Positions 16,486 to 25,423 of a stretch of DNA of 64,000 nt are shown piece by piece (the stretch's first letter is position 1; each line of letters starts with the position of its first letter). The notes under the pieces were generated by a model that did not search any database, was not told where the DNA came from, and saw only the letters and a program-made list of their open reading frames with translations. The translations under genes and the position numbers were made by a program. The stretch comes from UBA10349 sp003485905 (lineage in GTDB: Bacteria > Pseudomonadota > Gammaproteobacteria > Arenicellales > Arenicellaceae): NCBI GenBank assembly GCA_943787185.1, contig CALSLL010000001.1, positions 806,001-870,000 of the forward strand, given 5' to 3'.

Positions 16486-17211
16486 GTGAGAAAAACCGAT
16501 ACTGTCTTCCAGGATCCGCTCGAAGAGATAGCGGACTTTAACTTCGATGCGGCTGTTGTCGATGTTTTCGAAGATATGGTAAATCGATCCGTCCCAGGCT
16601 ATGGCCTGTTGATCGCATTAACCCGCACAGTCACGCGCCAATTTGCGCAAAAAAATACCAGCTTGTATGACCTCGGGTGTTCACTGGGCGCGTGCGCCCT
16701 CTCCATGCACGAAGGAAGCATTAGCATTCCCAATTGCAACATTGTCGGTATCGACACTTCTGAAGACATGTTGAACCGCGCCCGCGAGCTAAGTAAAGAT
16801 TTCGATCGCGTCGAATTTATCTGTGATGACATCAGAAATGTACATTTGCGTAACGCATCAGTTGTAGTTTTAAACCTGACCCTACAATTTCTGCCCAAGA
16901 AAGATCGGGATCAACTAATAAAAAAAGTATTCGATTCACTGGTACCTGGCGGCGTTTTGATCGTGTCTGAAAAGACCCTATCTTCAAGCGACACTCATCA
17001 AGAATTACTCGCCAAGCTGTATCACGGCTTTAAATCCGACCAAGGCTACAGCGATCTGGAAATAAGCCAAAAACGCGATGCGCTTGAAGCTGTTTTGATC
17101 CCTGAAACCATGGACCATCACCTTGCCCGTCTCAGGACAGCGGGCTTCGACCAAGTTCTGCCTTGGTACCAAGCGTTTTCGTTTGTATCTCTGCTCGCGA
17201 CTAAAAAGTAG
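16486..17211 (+). CDS. cmoA: Carboxy-S-adenosyl-L-methionine synthase
   Basis: CmoA converts SAM and prephenate to carboxy-SAM, used by CmoB to modify uridine 34 of certain tRNAs. Family hallmarks are VFEDMVNRSVPGYGLLIALT, the SAM loop YDLGCSLGACALSM, and VVLNLTLQFL. It has 241 residues, the expected length. The start is a GTG at 16486; an ATG at 16474 is out of frame and stops after four codons. The cmoB gene follows after 13 bases, the standard gammaproteobacterial arrangement. Confidence 0.96.
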   Translation: MRKTDTVFQDPLEEIADFNFDAAVVDVFEDMVNRSVPGYGLLIALTRTVTRQFAQKNTSLYDLGCSLGACALSMHEGSISIPNCNIVGIDTSEDMLNRARELSKDFDRVEFICDDIRNVHLRNASVVVLNLTLQFLPKKDRDQLIKKVFDSLVPGGVLIVSEKTLSSSDTHQELLAKLYHGFKSDQGYSDLEISQKRDALEAVLIPETMDHHLARLRTAGFDQVLPWYQAFSFVSLLATKK

Positions 17212-17224
17212 CGCTTAGAAAATC

Positions 17225-18211
17225 ATGCGCAGCGACGCTATAAAAATAGACGATTTTGATCAGTTTATCGCCCGACAAGAGTTTTCTAAATGGCGTGATC
17301 AACTGCTTAAGCAGGCGCTCTATAATATTCGTCCAGAACGTCACGGTGATCTACCGCGCTGGCAAGCTGCTCTAGATAGGCTGCCCGCTCTAACCACCGA
17401 CCGCAAATCATACGACGTCAGCAAAATTTCGATAGGAGCAGCCACAGAAATTTCTTCCGCGCTCAAGATCCAATTAAAAGCGTCCCTTATGGAGCTTCAC
17501 CCTTGGCGCAAAGGTCCATACCAGCTATTTGGGTTGCACATTGATTCCGAATGGCGTTCTGATTGGAAATGGGACCGGCTAGCCAAGCACCTACCGGACA
17601 TAACCGGACATAACGTATTAGATGTTGGATGTGGAAACGGATACCACTGTTGGCGCATGCTTGGTTTCGGCGCAAATTATGTACTAGGGATAGACCCATC
17701 GATAAAATTTTTGATTCAACATCACGCGATCAATCGATATGCCCGCGAAACTCAATTCGACTTTCTTCCTTTGGCCTCTGAGCATCTACCTGAAGACTTA
17801 GCCTATTTTGATACGGTGTTCTCAATGGGCGTTATCTACCATCGCCGCACGCCACAAAACCACTTGGCAGAACTTCGCAATGCGATGGTCGCCAAAGGCA
17901 CCCTGGTACTAGAAACCTTAATCGTGGACGAAGCACCAAATGGCCTGCTAGTACCTGCATCCCGTTATGCCCAAATGAACAATGTTTGGTTTATACCCAC
18001 GGTGTCGAAACTGATCGAAGAATTAGCCAAAGCAGATTTCATCAATATTCGATGCGTTGATATCAATGAAACCTCGATGAGTGAACAACGCAGTACTAGC
18101 TGGATGACATTTCATTCTTTAGAGAATTTCCTTAATCCGAATGACCCAACAAAAACTCTAGAAGGATACCCGCGACCCAAACGCGCGATCGTCATCGCCA
18201 ATAAATCATGA
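17225..18211 (+). CDS. cmoB: tRNA U34 carboxymethyltransferase
   Basis: CmoB transfers the carboxymethyl group of carboxy-SAM to 5-hydroxyuridine 34, giving cmo5U and wobble decoding. Signatures include ALPxxTTDRKxYD-like DRLPALTTDRKSYDV, LMELHPWRKGPYQLFG, the SAM motif VLDVGCGNGYHCWRMLG and VFSMGVIYHRRTPQNHL. The 328 residues match the family (about 323). It is the second gene of the cmoAB operon and converges on the dCTP deaminase gene with nine bases between stops. Confidence 0.97.
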   Translation: MRSDAIKIDDFDQFIARQEFSKWRDQLLKQALYNIRPERHGDLPRWQAALDRLPALTTDRKSYDVSKISIGAATEISSALKIQLKASLMELHPWRKGPYQLFGLHIDSEWRSDWKWDRLAKHLPDITGHNVLDVGCGNGYHCWRMLGFGANYVLGIDPSIKFLIQHHAINRYARETQFDFLPLASEHLPEDLAYFDTVFSMGVIYHRRTPQNHLAELRNAMVAKGTLVLETLIVDEAPNGLLVPASRYAQMNNVWFIPTVSKLIEELAKADFINIRCVDINETSMSEQRSTSWMTFHSLENFLNPNDPTKTLEGYPRPKRAIVIANKS

Positions 18212-18220
18212 CCCTGCGAC

Positions 18221-19339
18221 TCAAGACTTAAAGTGCTTGCTTAGTTTCAATCCTTGAGCCTGATAATTTGAATTTAAGCTTTGCCCATACACCAGCGCGG
18301 GAGACTCAACCATAGGCTCATAACGCAAGCGACCCACACGTTGGCCGTGTTCAATTAAAAACGGCACTTCAAATGAGCGCACCTCCAAAACAGCCCGTGA
18401 GCCGCCGCCTCCAGCGTCCGCCACTCCAAATCCGGGGTCAAAAAACCCAGCATAATGCACCCTAAATTCACCGACCAAAGTATCGTAGGCGACCATCTCT
18501 GCAGCATAGTCTGTTGGAATCTGAACAGATTCCTTAGAAACCAAAATATAAAACTCACCTGGGTCTAAAATTAACCCCTGACTACGGCCACTCTCCATTG
18601 GTGCCCAAAACTCTTCGACATCATAATAATCCACTTTATCTACATCAATTAGGCCGGCATGTCGCTTGGCTCGATAGCCAACCAAACCTGCACTAACATT
18701 ACCTTCCAAGTCGACCGATACGGGTACGCCGTTGCGTATATCACGTTCATTTAACGGCACATCAACAAGCTTATGTGATCTGTACAAGCTCACGTGCAAT
18801 TCATCACCCCACTCCCGCTGCCCACAACGCATCCTTAGCTGCGATAAGCGCGACCCGGTTCGCACAAGCACACTAAACGTTCGTGGGGAAATCTCCGCAT
18901 AAAGTGGCCCGGCATAACCATCCGCTACTTGGTCAAACTCAACCGCGCCATCGGTAATTAATCGGGTAAAAACATCCAGCCGGCCAGTGGAACTTTTTGG
19001 ATTAGCCGTGGCTCGTAGGTTCTTGGGTAGGCTCAAAGATTCAATTAACGGAACAATATAGACACAATCGCGCTCCAACATCGCGCCATCGCCCAAATCC
19101 ATACGGTGCATACCGAGCCGATCAATGCAGTCTTGAACAGTTGCGCCTTTACCCGGCAAAAATGAAGCACGCACCCGCCACGCTACATCTCCTAATCGTA
19201 AATCGATGCTGGCAGGTTGCACCTGATTTTTAGCAAGCGGTACCGGCGTGTGGATAATGCCCTGCTCAAGCAGCTCGGTTACCAACTGTGACGGTAACGC
19301 ACCGCCAATCGAATTATCTAATTGGTCTAAAAACGACAT
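18221..19339 (-). CDS. dcd: 2'-deoxycytidine 5'-triphosphate deaminase, long tandem-domain form
   Basis: Deaminates dCTP to dUTP for thymidylate synthesis. The protein is 372 residues, nearly twice the E. coli Dcd, and consists of two dUTPase-like beta domains. The N-terminal part has QPASIDLRLGD and ANPKSSTGRLDVFTRLI, whose SSxGR phosphate-binding loop is typical. The C-terminal part has GEFYILVSKESVQIP, AAEMVAYDTLVGEFRVHYAGFFDPGFG and the ending LRYEPM. This long form is best known from Alphaproteobacteria. Assignment is good; which half is catalytic is not clear from sequence alone. Confidence 0.85.
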   Translation of the reverse strand: MSFLDQLDNSIGGALPSQLVTELLEQGIIHTPVPLAKNQVQPASIDLRLGDVAWRVRASFLPGKGATVQDCIDRLGMHRMDLGDGAMLERDCVYIVPLIESLSLPKNLRATANPKSSTGRLDVFTRLITDGAVEFDQVADGYAGPLYAEISPRTFSVLVRTGSRLSQLRMRCGQREWGDELHVSLYRSHKLVDVPLNERDIRNGVPVSVDLEGNVSAGLVGYRAKRHAGLIDVDKVDYYDVEEFWAPMESGRSQGLILDPGEFYILVSKESVQIPTDYAAEMVAYDTLVGEFRVHYAGFFDPGFGVADAGGGGSRAVLEVRSFEVPFLIEHGQRVGRLRYEPMVESPALVYGQSLNSNYQAQGLKLSKHFKS

Positions 19340-19940
19340 ACGTACAAATCAACTTTCCCGAAATTGTGAATACTGTGAATTTACCGTTCACTTGTTGCTT
19401 TGCTACCAAAGCAGGCTCAATGAATAATAAGCTGATACTTAAAATGTATATGTTCCCTAACAGGTCTTACCACTCGAATTTAAGTGAAGACCGACGGACT
19501 AAAACTTACCAGCTAATATTTAATTCCTATTCTCGCATTGTAGCTCAAATGTAAACACTTACTTATATGCAAAAGTACTCACCCGCTCTAATAAGTGCAA
19601 TCTCAATCAATCAGTGCTTACCGAAAAGAAGAAATCCCGAATACGCTCATCATTCGTTTGTCGCTGGAGTAGAAACTGCCGACGGTAGCGGCCTAATTCT
19701 GTTAGAAACAATTCTCATGGTTGCTCAAGCTAATATGATGCCCGAAATCATGAAGTCAAAAACTTACAAGCATACAAAGAAGCTCAGTTATAATCACAAT
19801 AGATCACTTTACAATTCTCGTAGACGAGATTCACCTTATACGGCAGCAGTCCCACCTAGAATAGCTTCTTAATAAAAATCTACCGTTAAGGTTATAAAAA
19901 AATAAAACGATAGCTATTTCATTCAGGCCACGCAAATCCG
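19340..19940. other. 600-bp intergenic region, no supported gene
   Basis: AT-rich stretch between the divergent dCTP deaminase and transaldolase genes. A 101-codon open frame on the plus strand (19567-19872) has no ribosome binding site, no hydrophobic or domain pattern and a random-looking composition; I regard it as chance. Presumably holds the two divergent promoters. Confidence 0.5.
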
Positions 19941-20888
19941 ATGACAAATAAATTAGAACAACTCAAATCTATGACCAATGTTGTCGCCGATACGGGTGAC
20001 CTGCAAGCTATCGAAAAGTATAAACCACAGGATGCGACCACCAACCCGTCTTTACTACTGCAAGCGGCGGGTATGGCGGATTGGCAAAGCGTATTGAGCA
20101 CTGTTTGCTCGGCGGCGAAAACGTCCGATACACAGCAATCGATAGTAACCGCATGTGAAGATTTTTCCGTAGCGGTTGGCAGAAAAATTACACAGCTAAT
20201 TCCAGGTCGTGTTTCTACCGAAGTCGATGCCCGCTTATCGTTTGACACTAAAGCGACAATTTATACGGCTCAGCGAATAATTGAAAAATACGATAATGTA
20301 GGTGTCTCTAGCGACCGTATTTTGATCAAAATTGCCGCCACATGGGAAGGCATCAAGGCTGCTGAGCAGTTGGAAAAACAGGGTATAAACTGTAACTTGA
20401 CCCTATTGTTCAATTTTGCCCAAGCATCAGCATGCGCTGACAGCGGTGTATTTTTAATTTCTCCGTTTGTTGGTCGCATACTGGACTGGCATGCAGCGCG
20501 TGGCGACGTTCCTGAGTCGCCAGCTAGCGACCCAGGCGTGATCTCCGTTAGTCGAATCTACCGTTACTATAAAGCTCACAACTATTCGACCGTCGTAATG
20601 GGCGCTAGCTTTCGAAATACCCTACAAATCGAAGAACTCGCAGGCTGTGACCGTTTGACTATCAGTCCGTCATTGCTCGAAAAGCTTGCTGCTGATGACG
20701 GTACGCTTGAGCAAAAATTGGGGGTTGACTCGCATACCGCTGAAACGAAAGCTTCATTCCGGCACGAAGCATTTCTTTGGGCGATGAACGAAGACATCAT
20801 GGCACACGAAAAACTTGCTGATGGAATTCGAAAGTTTTCTGCTGACCAGGTCAAGTTGGAACAAGTCGTAGCGAACCATATAGTTTAA
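19941..20888 (+). CDS. tal: Transaldolase
   Basis: Pentose phosphate pathway enzyme that transfers a dihydroxyacetone unit between sugar phosphates. The Schiff-base lysine is Lys130 in RILIKIAATWEGI. Asp17 (VVADTGD), Asn35 (DATTNPSLLL) and Glu94 (RVSTEVDAR) complete the active site. The 315 residues and the region SPFVGRILDW identify the TalB-type (class I). No other pentose phosphate genes adjoin; an ABC ATPase follows after 33 bases. Confidence 0.97.
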   Translation: MTNKLEQLKSMTNVVADTGDLQAIEKYKPQDATTNPSLLLQAAGMADWQSVLSTVCSAAKTSDTQQSIVTACEDFSVAVGRKITQLIPGRVSTEVDARLSFDTKATIYTAQRIIEKYDNVGVSSDRILIKIAATWEGIKAAEQLEKQGINCNLTLLFNFAQASACADSGVFLISPFVGRILDWHAARGDVPESPASDPGVISVSRIYRYYKAHNYSTVVMGASFRNTLQIEELAGCDRLTISPSLLEKLAADDGTLEQKLGVDSHTAETKASFRHEAFLWAMNEDIMAHEKLADGIRKFSADQVKLEQVVANHIV

Positions 20889-20921
20889 TGAGCAAAATAC
20901 TCTCACACCACTAGCTAGATT

Positions 20922-21731
20922 ATGAATAAAGACTTACCTTGGTTGCACATAAAAAATGCGACCGTATACCGAACGGATTATAAGGTGTTTGACCGATTAA
21001 ACCTTAGCGTTAAAGACGGCCAACACACTGCCATACTTGGCCCAAACGGCGCCGGTAAGAGTACCTTGCTCAAACTTATAACCAGAGAGCTATACCCAGT
21101 GGTCGAAGAAGACTCAATGCTTAGCATTATGGGGTCTACCCGACCACTGCTAAGCGATATTCGAACTCATATCGGAATGGTTTCTCAAGACTTGCAGAAC
21201 AATTATTTGCATCACGTTACCGGGCTGGATATCGTGATTTCTGGTTTGCACGGGTCTATCGGTCTATGGAAGCACCAAACGATTACTGCTGAGCAAGCAG
21301 CAAAGGCTAATAGCGTTCTAGACCAATTAGGAATTCAACACCTTTCCGAGCGCCGGTTTTTCGAAATGTCTACTGGGCAACAGCGCTTCTGCTTATTAGG
21401 CCGCGCGATTGTTCACGAGCCTGATCACTACATTTTAGACGAACCCACGAGTGGACTGGATTTACGCGCCACATTCGAATATCTGGATCGTATTAGGGAG
21501 TTAGCGCAAAATGGCAAGACCTTGCTATTAGTTACCCATCATATTCATGAGATTCCACCCGAAGTAGAGAGAGTGGTTTTTCTAAAAGAAGGACAACTAA
21601 TCAGAGACGATACAAAAGACACGCTATTAAACAATGATAGCTTAAGTCAGTTATTTGATACGCCTATACAGATAGAACAGCGTAATGGATTTTATCAAGC
21701 ATTTCCCTCGACCCGAAACCAAACACAATGA
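20922..21731 (+). CDS. Lone ABC transporter ATP-binding protein
   Basis: A soluble ABC ATPase of 269 residues. Walker A is GPNGAGKST, the Q-loop sits in HIGMVSQDLQ, the signature is MSTGQQRFCLLGR (a variant of LSGGQ), Walker B is HYILDEPTSGLD and the switch is VTHH. It resembles ModF/YlmA-type cytoplasmic ATPases that have no partner permease. None is found nearby. It overlaps the downstream ACT-domain gene by four bases (ATGA), so the two are translationally coupled. Function unknown. Confidence 0.85.
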   Translation: MNKDLPWLHIKNATVYRTDYKVFDRLNLSVKDGQHTAILGPNGAGKSTLLKLITRELYPVVEEDSMLSIMGSTRPLLSDIRTHIGMVSQDLQNNYLHHVTGLDIVISGLHGSIGLWKHQTITAEQAAKANSVLDQLGIQHLSERRFFEMSTGQQRFCLLGRAIVHEPDHYILDEPTSGLDLRATFEYLDRIRELAQNGKTLLLVTHHIHEIPPEVERVVFLKEGQLIRDDTKDTLLNNDSLSQLFDTPIQIEQRNGFYQAFPSTRNQTQ

Positions 21732-22240
21732 GCCAACAATTTGTCATTACGATCTCTGCCGAAGATCGTCCGGGTATCATTCGGGATCTTTCAAAAATTA
21801 TCCTCGAACATCAGGGTAATTGGCTTGACAGCAGTTTTTCAAAGTTGGCTGGAAAGTTTGCAGGTATATTGCTAGTTAGCACGAGCAATAAAAACGCGAC
21901 TAGTCTTAAGAAGTGTTTGCTCGAGCTTTCAGCTGACAACTTCACGTTGCGGGTCGACAATACCACAATTGCAAAAACCCAATCCTTAGAACACGCTGCG
22001 GTAAGCATCGTCGGGAATGACCGACCAGGAATAGTGGATGAGATAGCAGGATTGCTGGCTGCGAACAAAGTTAATGTTGTTAAATTTGAAAGCCGAACCG
22101 AAAACAGCCCGATGTCCTCTGGACTGTTGTTCGTCGCCAATCTGGAAATTGAATTAGCCGGCTCTGAAGACTTCGCAGAATTACAGGCTAGACTAGAATC
22201 GTTATCAGCTGAACTAATGGTCGAAATTTGCGCGGCATAA
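21728..22240 (+). CDS. GcvR-like protein with two ACT domains
   Basis: The 170 residues contain tandem ACT domains. The first begins QFVITISAEDRPGIIRDLSKII, the second AAVSIVGNDRPGIVDEIAGLLAANKVNV. This is the architecture of GcvR, the accessory repressor of the glycine cleavage operon that binds GcvA and glycine. The DRPG loop recurs in both halves, as expected for ligand-binding ACT folds. No gcv gene is in the window, so the regulatory target is inferred from the family. Coupled to the ABC ATPase by a four-base overlap. Confidence 0.82.
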   Translation: MSQQFVITISAEDRPGIIRDLSKIILEHQGNWLDSSFSKLAGKFAGILLVSTSNKNATSLKKCLLELSADNFTLRVDNTTIAKTQSLEHAAVSIVGNDRPGIVDEIAGLLAANKVNVVKFESRTENSPMSSGLLFVANLEIELAGSEDFAELQARLESLSAELMVEICAA

Positions 22241-22302
22241 CAACAACAGGTGGGCGCATAATTTTGAAATCTAAGGACCCTTTAAAACAGCAATTTGGAA
22301 AA

Positions 22303-23373
22303 CTATCCGGGCAGTTTGTGGTCATCTCTAGCTGTACCCAACCAAACTGCTAGCCACCGCATTTCCTCACTTCGCTCCAAACCAATCTTAATAGTGACCG
22401 TAATGGGTACGGAAAGGAACATTCCGACGGGGCCTAACAACCATCCCCAAAAGACGAGAGAAAGAAACACTACTAATGTCGATAATCCAAGACTACGGCC
22501 TAGCACTTTTGGCTCAATAATATTGCCAACCACATTATTGACGACTAAATAAGTAAGCAATACCCACAACGCTGATACATAACCCAAATCCACTAGTGCC
22601 AACAAAATGGGTGGTACTGCGGCAATCAATGAACCGATATTCGGTACAAAATTCAAGAGAAAAACAAGTAACCCCCAAAGTAAAGGATAATCAATTCCAA
22701 GCAAAAACAGCACAAGAGTTATAGGAACAGCCGTTGCCAAACTCAACAAAGACTTTACGGCGAAATAGCGATTCATCGTAAATAGAACCTTCTTAAAGTA
22801 CGCAAAGTGCTCAGCGGGAGTATCCGAGGCATAAGCTAATTTTGATTCAACACTGGACAGCTCAATTAAGATAAAAGCAACCAACAATAATATAAAGACG
22901 GTATTAGTCAGTACTGCAAATAAACTATTAAATGCGTTACCGACAAAACCCATAATCGCTGACGGATCGGCAATTTGAGCCAAATCTTCCGCTTCAATTG
23001 GTAAGCCATAAACCTGCCCTTGCGCAACCAGGTCAGCAAACATTGTCTGCAAACGCGCCTGGTATTGTGGTAAAGAATCGGAAAAACCATCTAATGAAGA
23101 ACTTACTAACGATGTAACTGAGCCGCCAACAAACACAATGGCGATAATGACGCATAGCAAAGCCCCAGCAACCGGTAAACGCTTATTCAGCAGCCATGTG
23201 TAGAGGGGAGCACTTATCGCTGCGATAAACAAAGCAAGTAATAGCGGGTTAACAATACTTTCGGCTGACTTTACTCCAGCAAGCACCACTACGAAAGCAC
23301 CTAAAGTCAATAAGCTATTGGAAGGTCTTGCTACGCTAGATGCTGAATTTGGCCTTGGCGAATTATTGCTCAT
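22303..23373 (-). CDS. AI-2E family transporter (PerM/YdiK-like permease)
   Basis: Polytopic membrane protein with about seven or eight helices in the AI-2E exporter arrangement: two N-terminal pairs (FVVVLAGVKSAESIVNPLLLALFIAAI and GALLCVIIAIVFVGG) and a large soluble loop (residues 75-140). A C-terminal block holds the hallmark LLWGLLVFLLNFVPNIGSLIAAVPP and LVVNNVVGNIIEPKVLGRSLG. Members transport diverse substrates, including sodium and quorum signals, so the name is family-level. I prefer the ATG at 23373 because GAGG lies nine bases upstream; an ATG nine bases earlier is also open. Confidence 0.9.
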   Translation of the reverse strand: MSNNSPRPNSASSVARPSNSLLTLGAFVVVLAGVKSAESIVNPLLLALFIAAISAPLYTWLLNKRLPVAGALLCVIIAIVFVGGSVTSLVSSSLDGFSDSLPQYQARLQTMFADLVAQGQVYGLPIEAEDLAQIADPSAIMGFVGNAFNSLFAVLTNTVFILLLVAFILIELSSVESKLAYASDTPAEHFAYFKKVLFTMNRYFAVKSLLSLATAVPITLVLFLLGIDYPLLWGLLVFLLNFVPNIGSLIAAVPPILLALVDLGYVSALWVLLTYLVVNNVVGNIIEPKVLGRSLGLSTLVVFLSLVFWGWLLGPVGMFLSVPITVTIKIGLERSEEMRWLAVWLGTARDDHKLPG

Positions 23374-23426
23374 CAATACCATCCTCGTTTTAGCCTAGAG
23401 CACCCATGCTGCTGATTCCGAGCAAG

Positions 23427-24734
23427 CTAGCTTGCTTCGTTAAGAAAATCTTGTATCGGTGTTGGCGCTGGTCGCTGAAAAACCGCGGATTGCTCGAAAG
23501 AAGGATGACTATCTAAATCAAACACATCTAGACTATCCAGTGTGACTGCAGAAGATTGCATTGGCGCTGCGGGTACAACCTTCGAAAGTGCTGAAGCTGG
23601 AAGTGCTTCAAGGCGTTGATTTAACTCTTCACTGTCGATAATTTCAAAATCCCATGCCGCAGCGGCTTTCACTGTTATAGGATCAACCAAGAACCTGGTA
23701 AAAAGAATTCCACATGTTGCTCCGGCTTTTAGCATCGATAAATTAACGTCCGCTAAAAACTCCGCCTCAATTATACAAGGCTCTGGAATGCACCTAACCA
23801 ATGCATATGGCTCCGAACTATGAGGCTGTTTAATTGCAAATTCGAATTGATCATTCACACCTTTGCAACGCGTGGGGGTTTTGTAACCAATTACTGCGAC
23901 ATACCTCAAACAAACAAGATCAAATTCATGTGCTTCTAAATCACGAACTGGATCGCCCGACTTAGGAACCACCTGGATTTGTTGCAAGGTCTCGTCTAAT
24001 TGTTCCTTAAACGATTCAAGCTCTGTAGCATCAGTTGGATTACTCTCAAAGCCCCGTTCCAGCTCACTATTTATAAATTCTGTTTGTGTTTCTATATCAC
24101 CTGAAAGTGGGCTAAGAGGTTCACTCAAGAACTCACCCGTACCAAGATTAGCGTCCTGAAGAGTCACATCGGTCATAGGCTCATCCAGCGTTTCAGATAA
24201 AAACTCCGTAACAAACTCTATTGTGTTTTCAGCTTCCTTTGTAGAACTCTGATTCTCTTCAGCTTTCAGCTCATTAAGTACCACGTCATCAAATGAGACT
24301 GAATCGTCATATAGTGAGAGCGCCTCCAAAGGTAAAGTGGGCGCGCAGTCATCTTCGAACTCAAAATCAAGTTCTGAATCAAGATCAATCTCAACTGCAG
24401 CTTCACTATAGTTTTGCTGAGAAATTAGTTCAGTATAGCGATCTTTATATTCAATACTTGTTTGCTTCAAGCGCCAAGTTCGCCAACTGCGAAACAGAAA
24501 GTATGGGACCAGTAAAAAAACCAAAATCAAGGTAACACCCAATGCCAATGCTAATGCATCTACAAACGCACCGGCTGATCCTTGCCCACCTCCATAGTTG
24601 ATAAGTAGCACCGCCATTATCCCCATAATGATTGCAGCACCACCCCAGTAAAATATATCTCTAGCAGATATCTGGCGGCCCGCAGTAACTGGCCCAGCAA
24701 TACCTTGACTCTCCTCTACTACCATAACAGCCAT
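23427..24734 (-). CDS. Membrane protein with acidic linker and degenerate Mrr-like nuclease-fold domain
   Basis: Two membrane helices (about 30-48, AAIIMGIMAVLLINYGG; 55-80, ALALALGVTLILVFLLVPYFLF) are followed by a long, strongly acidic low-complexity region (residues 100-275). A C-terminal domain then resembles restriction endonuclease-like (Mrr) folds: HEFDLVCLRYVAVIGYKTP at its start and ATCGILFTRFLVDPITVKAAAAW...EIIDSEEL at its end. The D-(E/Q)xK catalytic residues are not evident (ALVRCI where QxK is expected), so it is probably inactive as a nuclease. The ATG at 24734 is preferred because GTGGAGGCAGCT precedes it; a TTG at 24794 is possible. Function unknown; the fold call is tentative. 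Confidence 0.6.
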   Translation of the reverse strand: MAVMVVEESQGIAGPVTAGRQISARDIFYWGGAAIIMGIMAVLLINYGGGQGSAGAFVDALALALGVTLILVFLLVPYFLFRSWRTWRLKQTSIEYKDRYTELISQQNYSEAAVEIDLDSELDFEFEDDCAPTLPLEALSLYDDSVSFDDVVLNELKAEENQSSTKEAENTIEFVTEFLSETLDEPMTDVTLQDANLGTGEFLSEPLSPLSGDIETQTEFINSELERGFESNPTDATELESFKEQLDETLQQIQVVPKSGDPVRDLEAHEFDLVCLRYVAVIGYKTPTRCKGVNDQFEFAIKQPHSSEPYALVRCIPEPCIIEAEFLADVNLSMLKAGATCGILFTRFLVDPITVKAAAAWDFEIIDSEELNQRLEALPASALSKVVPAAPMQSSAVTLDSLDVFDLDSHPSFEQSAVFQRPAPTPIQDFLNEAS

Positions 24735-24913
24735 AGCTGCCTCCACCCTTGAAAGTTCACTCTGTTGGGTACGGATATTGCGCCGTGTACGCAAAATATA
24801 GATTCAATTCCAAAATCTACCCGTTGACCCAGTTTTACCTAGTGTACTTGACTAGTATGTCAGTATTTTTTAACAAATTCCAATATTTTTATAGACTTAG
24901 CGATGATAATTGA

Positions 24914-24940
24914 TGTAAAACATATATATATGTGTTTACA
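24914..24940. repeat. 27-bp near-palindrome (TGTAAA...TTTACA)
   Basis: TGTAAA (24914-24919) and TTTACA (24935-24940) flank a self-complementary 14-base AT core (ACATATATATATGT), with one extra G on the right arm. The symmetry and position in a divergent intergenic region fit an operator for a dimeric regulator; which one is unknown. Confidence 0.5.
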
Positions 24941-24984
24941 TAACAACTTCTAGTGTCGATATTACATTTAAGTCATTGTATTAT

Positions 24985-25008
24985 AAGGAGATATAGCTAT
25001 ATCTCCTT
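24985..25008. repeat. Perfect 24-bp palindrome
   Basis: Each half is AAGGAGATATAG (24985-24996) and its exact reverse complement (24997-25008), with no spacer. Flanking ATTGTA and TACAAT could extend the arms. It may be an operator, a cruciform, or a transcript hairpin with no loop; it also contains AAGGAG, a ribosome-binding-like string. Confidence 0.6.
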
Positions 25009-25273
25009 CATTACAATAAATGATCAAGAAGTGATATCAAAAAATAATTAATTTTATCAACAGCTTACAGTAGTGAGTGGGGCGAATCAGGGGAATAGGT
25101 ACATACAACTATGTGAACGCATAGTGACGTAACTACATTCTAGATACATTACATCTACTCTCTTTAATGTAACGCGCGTGCAGCTTTTAATTTATGGCAC
25201 GCGGTTTTCTTAAATGAGGGACTTGCACAATAAAGTGATAAGAAAAATAGTGGTAAGAAAAATTTAACGGGAT

Positions 25274-25423
25274 ATGGATCAACAACTCGAAAATTCGACT
25301 GCTATCGCAGCCACCCAGTTTTTTGGAACTGAAGGTCGCTCGACTAGCATTGCTATCAGGCCATTGTTGCGCCTTCTATAGGCGTACAAACCGATCCTGT
25401 GAGCGACATCACTTATTGGTGCT
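25274..25423 (+). pseudogene. Interrupted 5' end of the Wzc-like gene (two in-frame stop codons)
   Basis: From the ATG at 25274 the frame reads a plausible cytoplasmic N-terminus (MDQQLENSTAIAATQFFG...). It then reads PLLRLL-stop-AYKPIL-stop-ATSLIGAV and continues in the same frame into the long kinase gene. TAG lies at 25379-25381 and TGA at 25400-25402. The interrupted stretch looks exactly like the start of the first membrane helix in Wzz/Wzc proteins (RLLWxxKWxIL...). Apart from the two stops the frame is intact, so recent nonsense mutations or sequence errors are likely. Confidence 0.75.

Larger units (their letters stand above)
24735..25273. other. AT-rich, palindrome-rich intergenic region
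   Basis: About 540 bases between divergent genes with no credible coding frame. It is markedly AT-rich at 24840-25060 and contains two striking palindromes, annotated separately. It should hold the promoters of the Mrr-like gene (minus) and of the Wzc-like locus (plus). Confidence 0.6.

Noticed and set aside
19567..19872. 101-codon open frame in the dcd-tal intergenic region
   Set aside because: Random-looking composition, no Shine-Dalgarno sequence and no recognisable fold; chance open frame in AT-rich DNA.
25379..25402. Stop-codon recoding (selenocysteine or pyrrolysine) in the Wzc-like gene
   Set aside because: One TAG and one TGA within a membrane helix, no plausible SECIS-like hairpin noticed after the TGA and no reason for either residue in this family.
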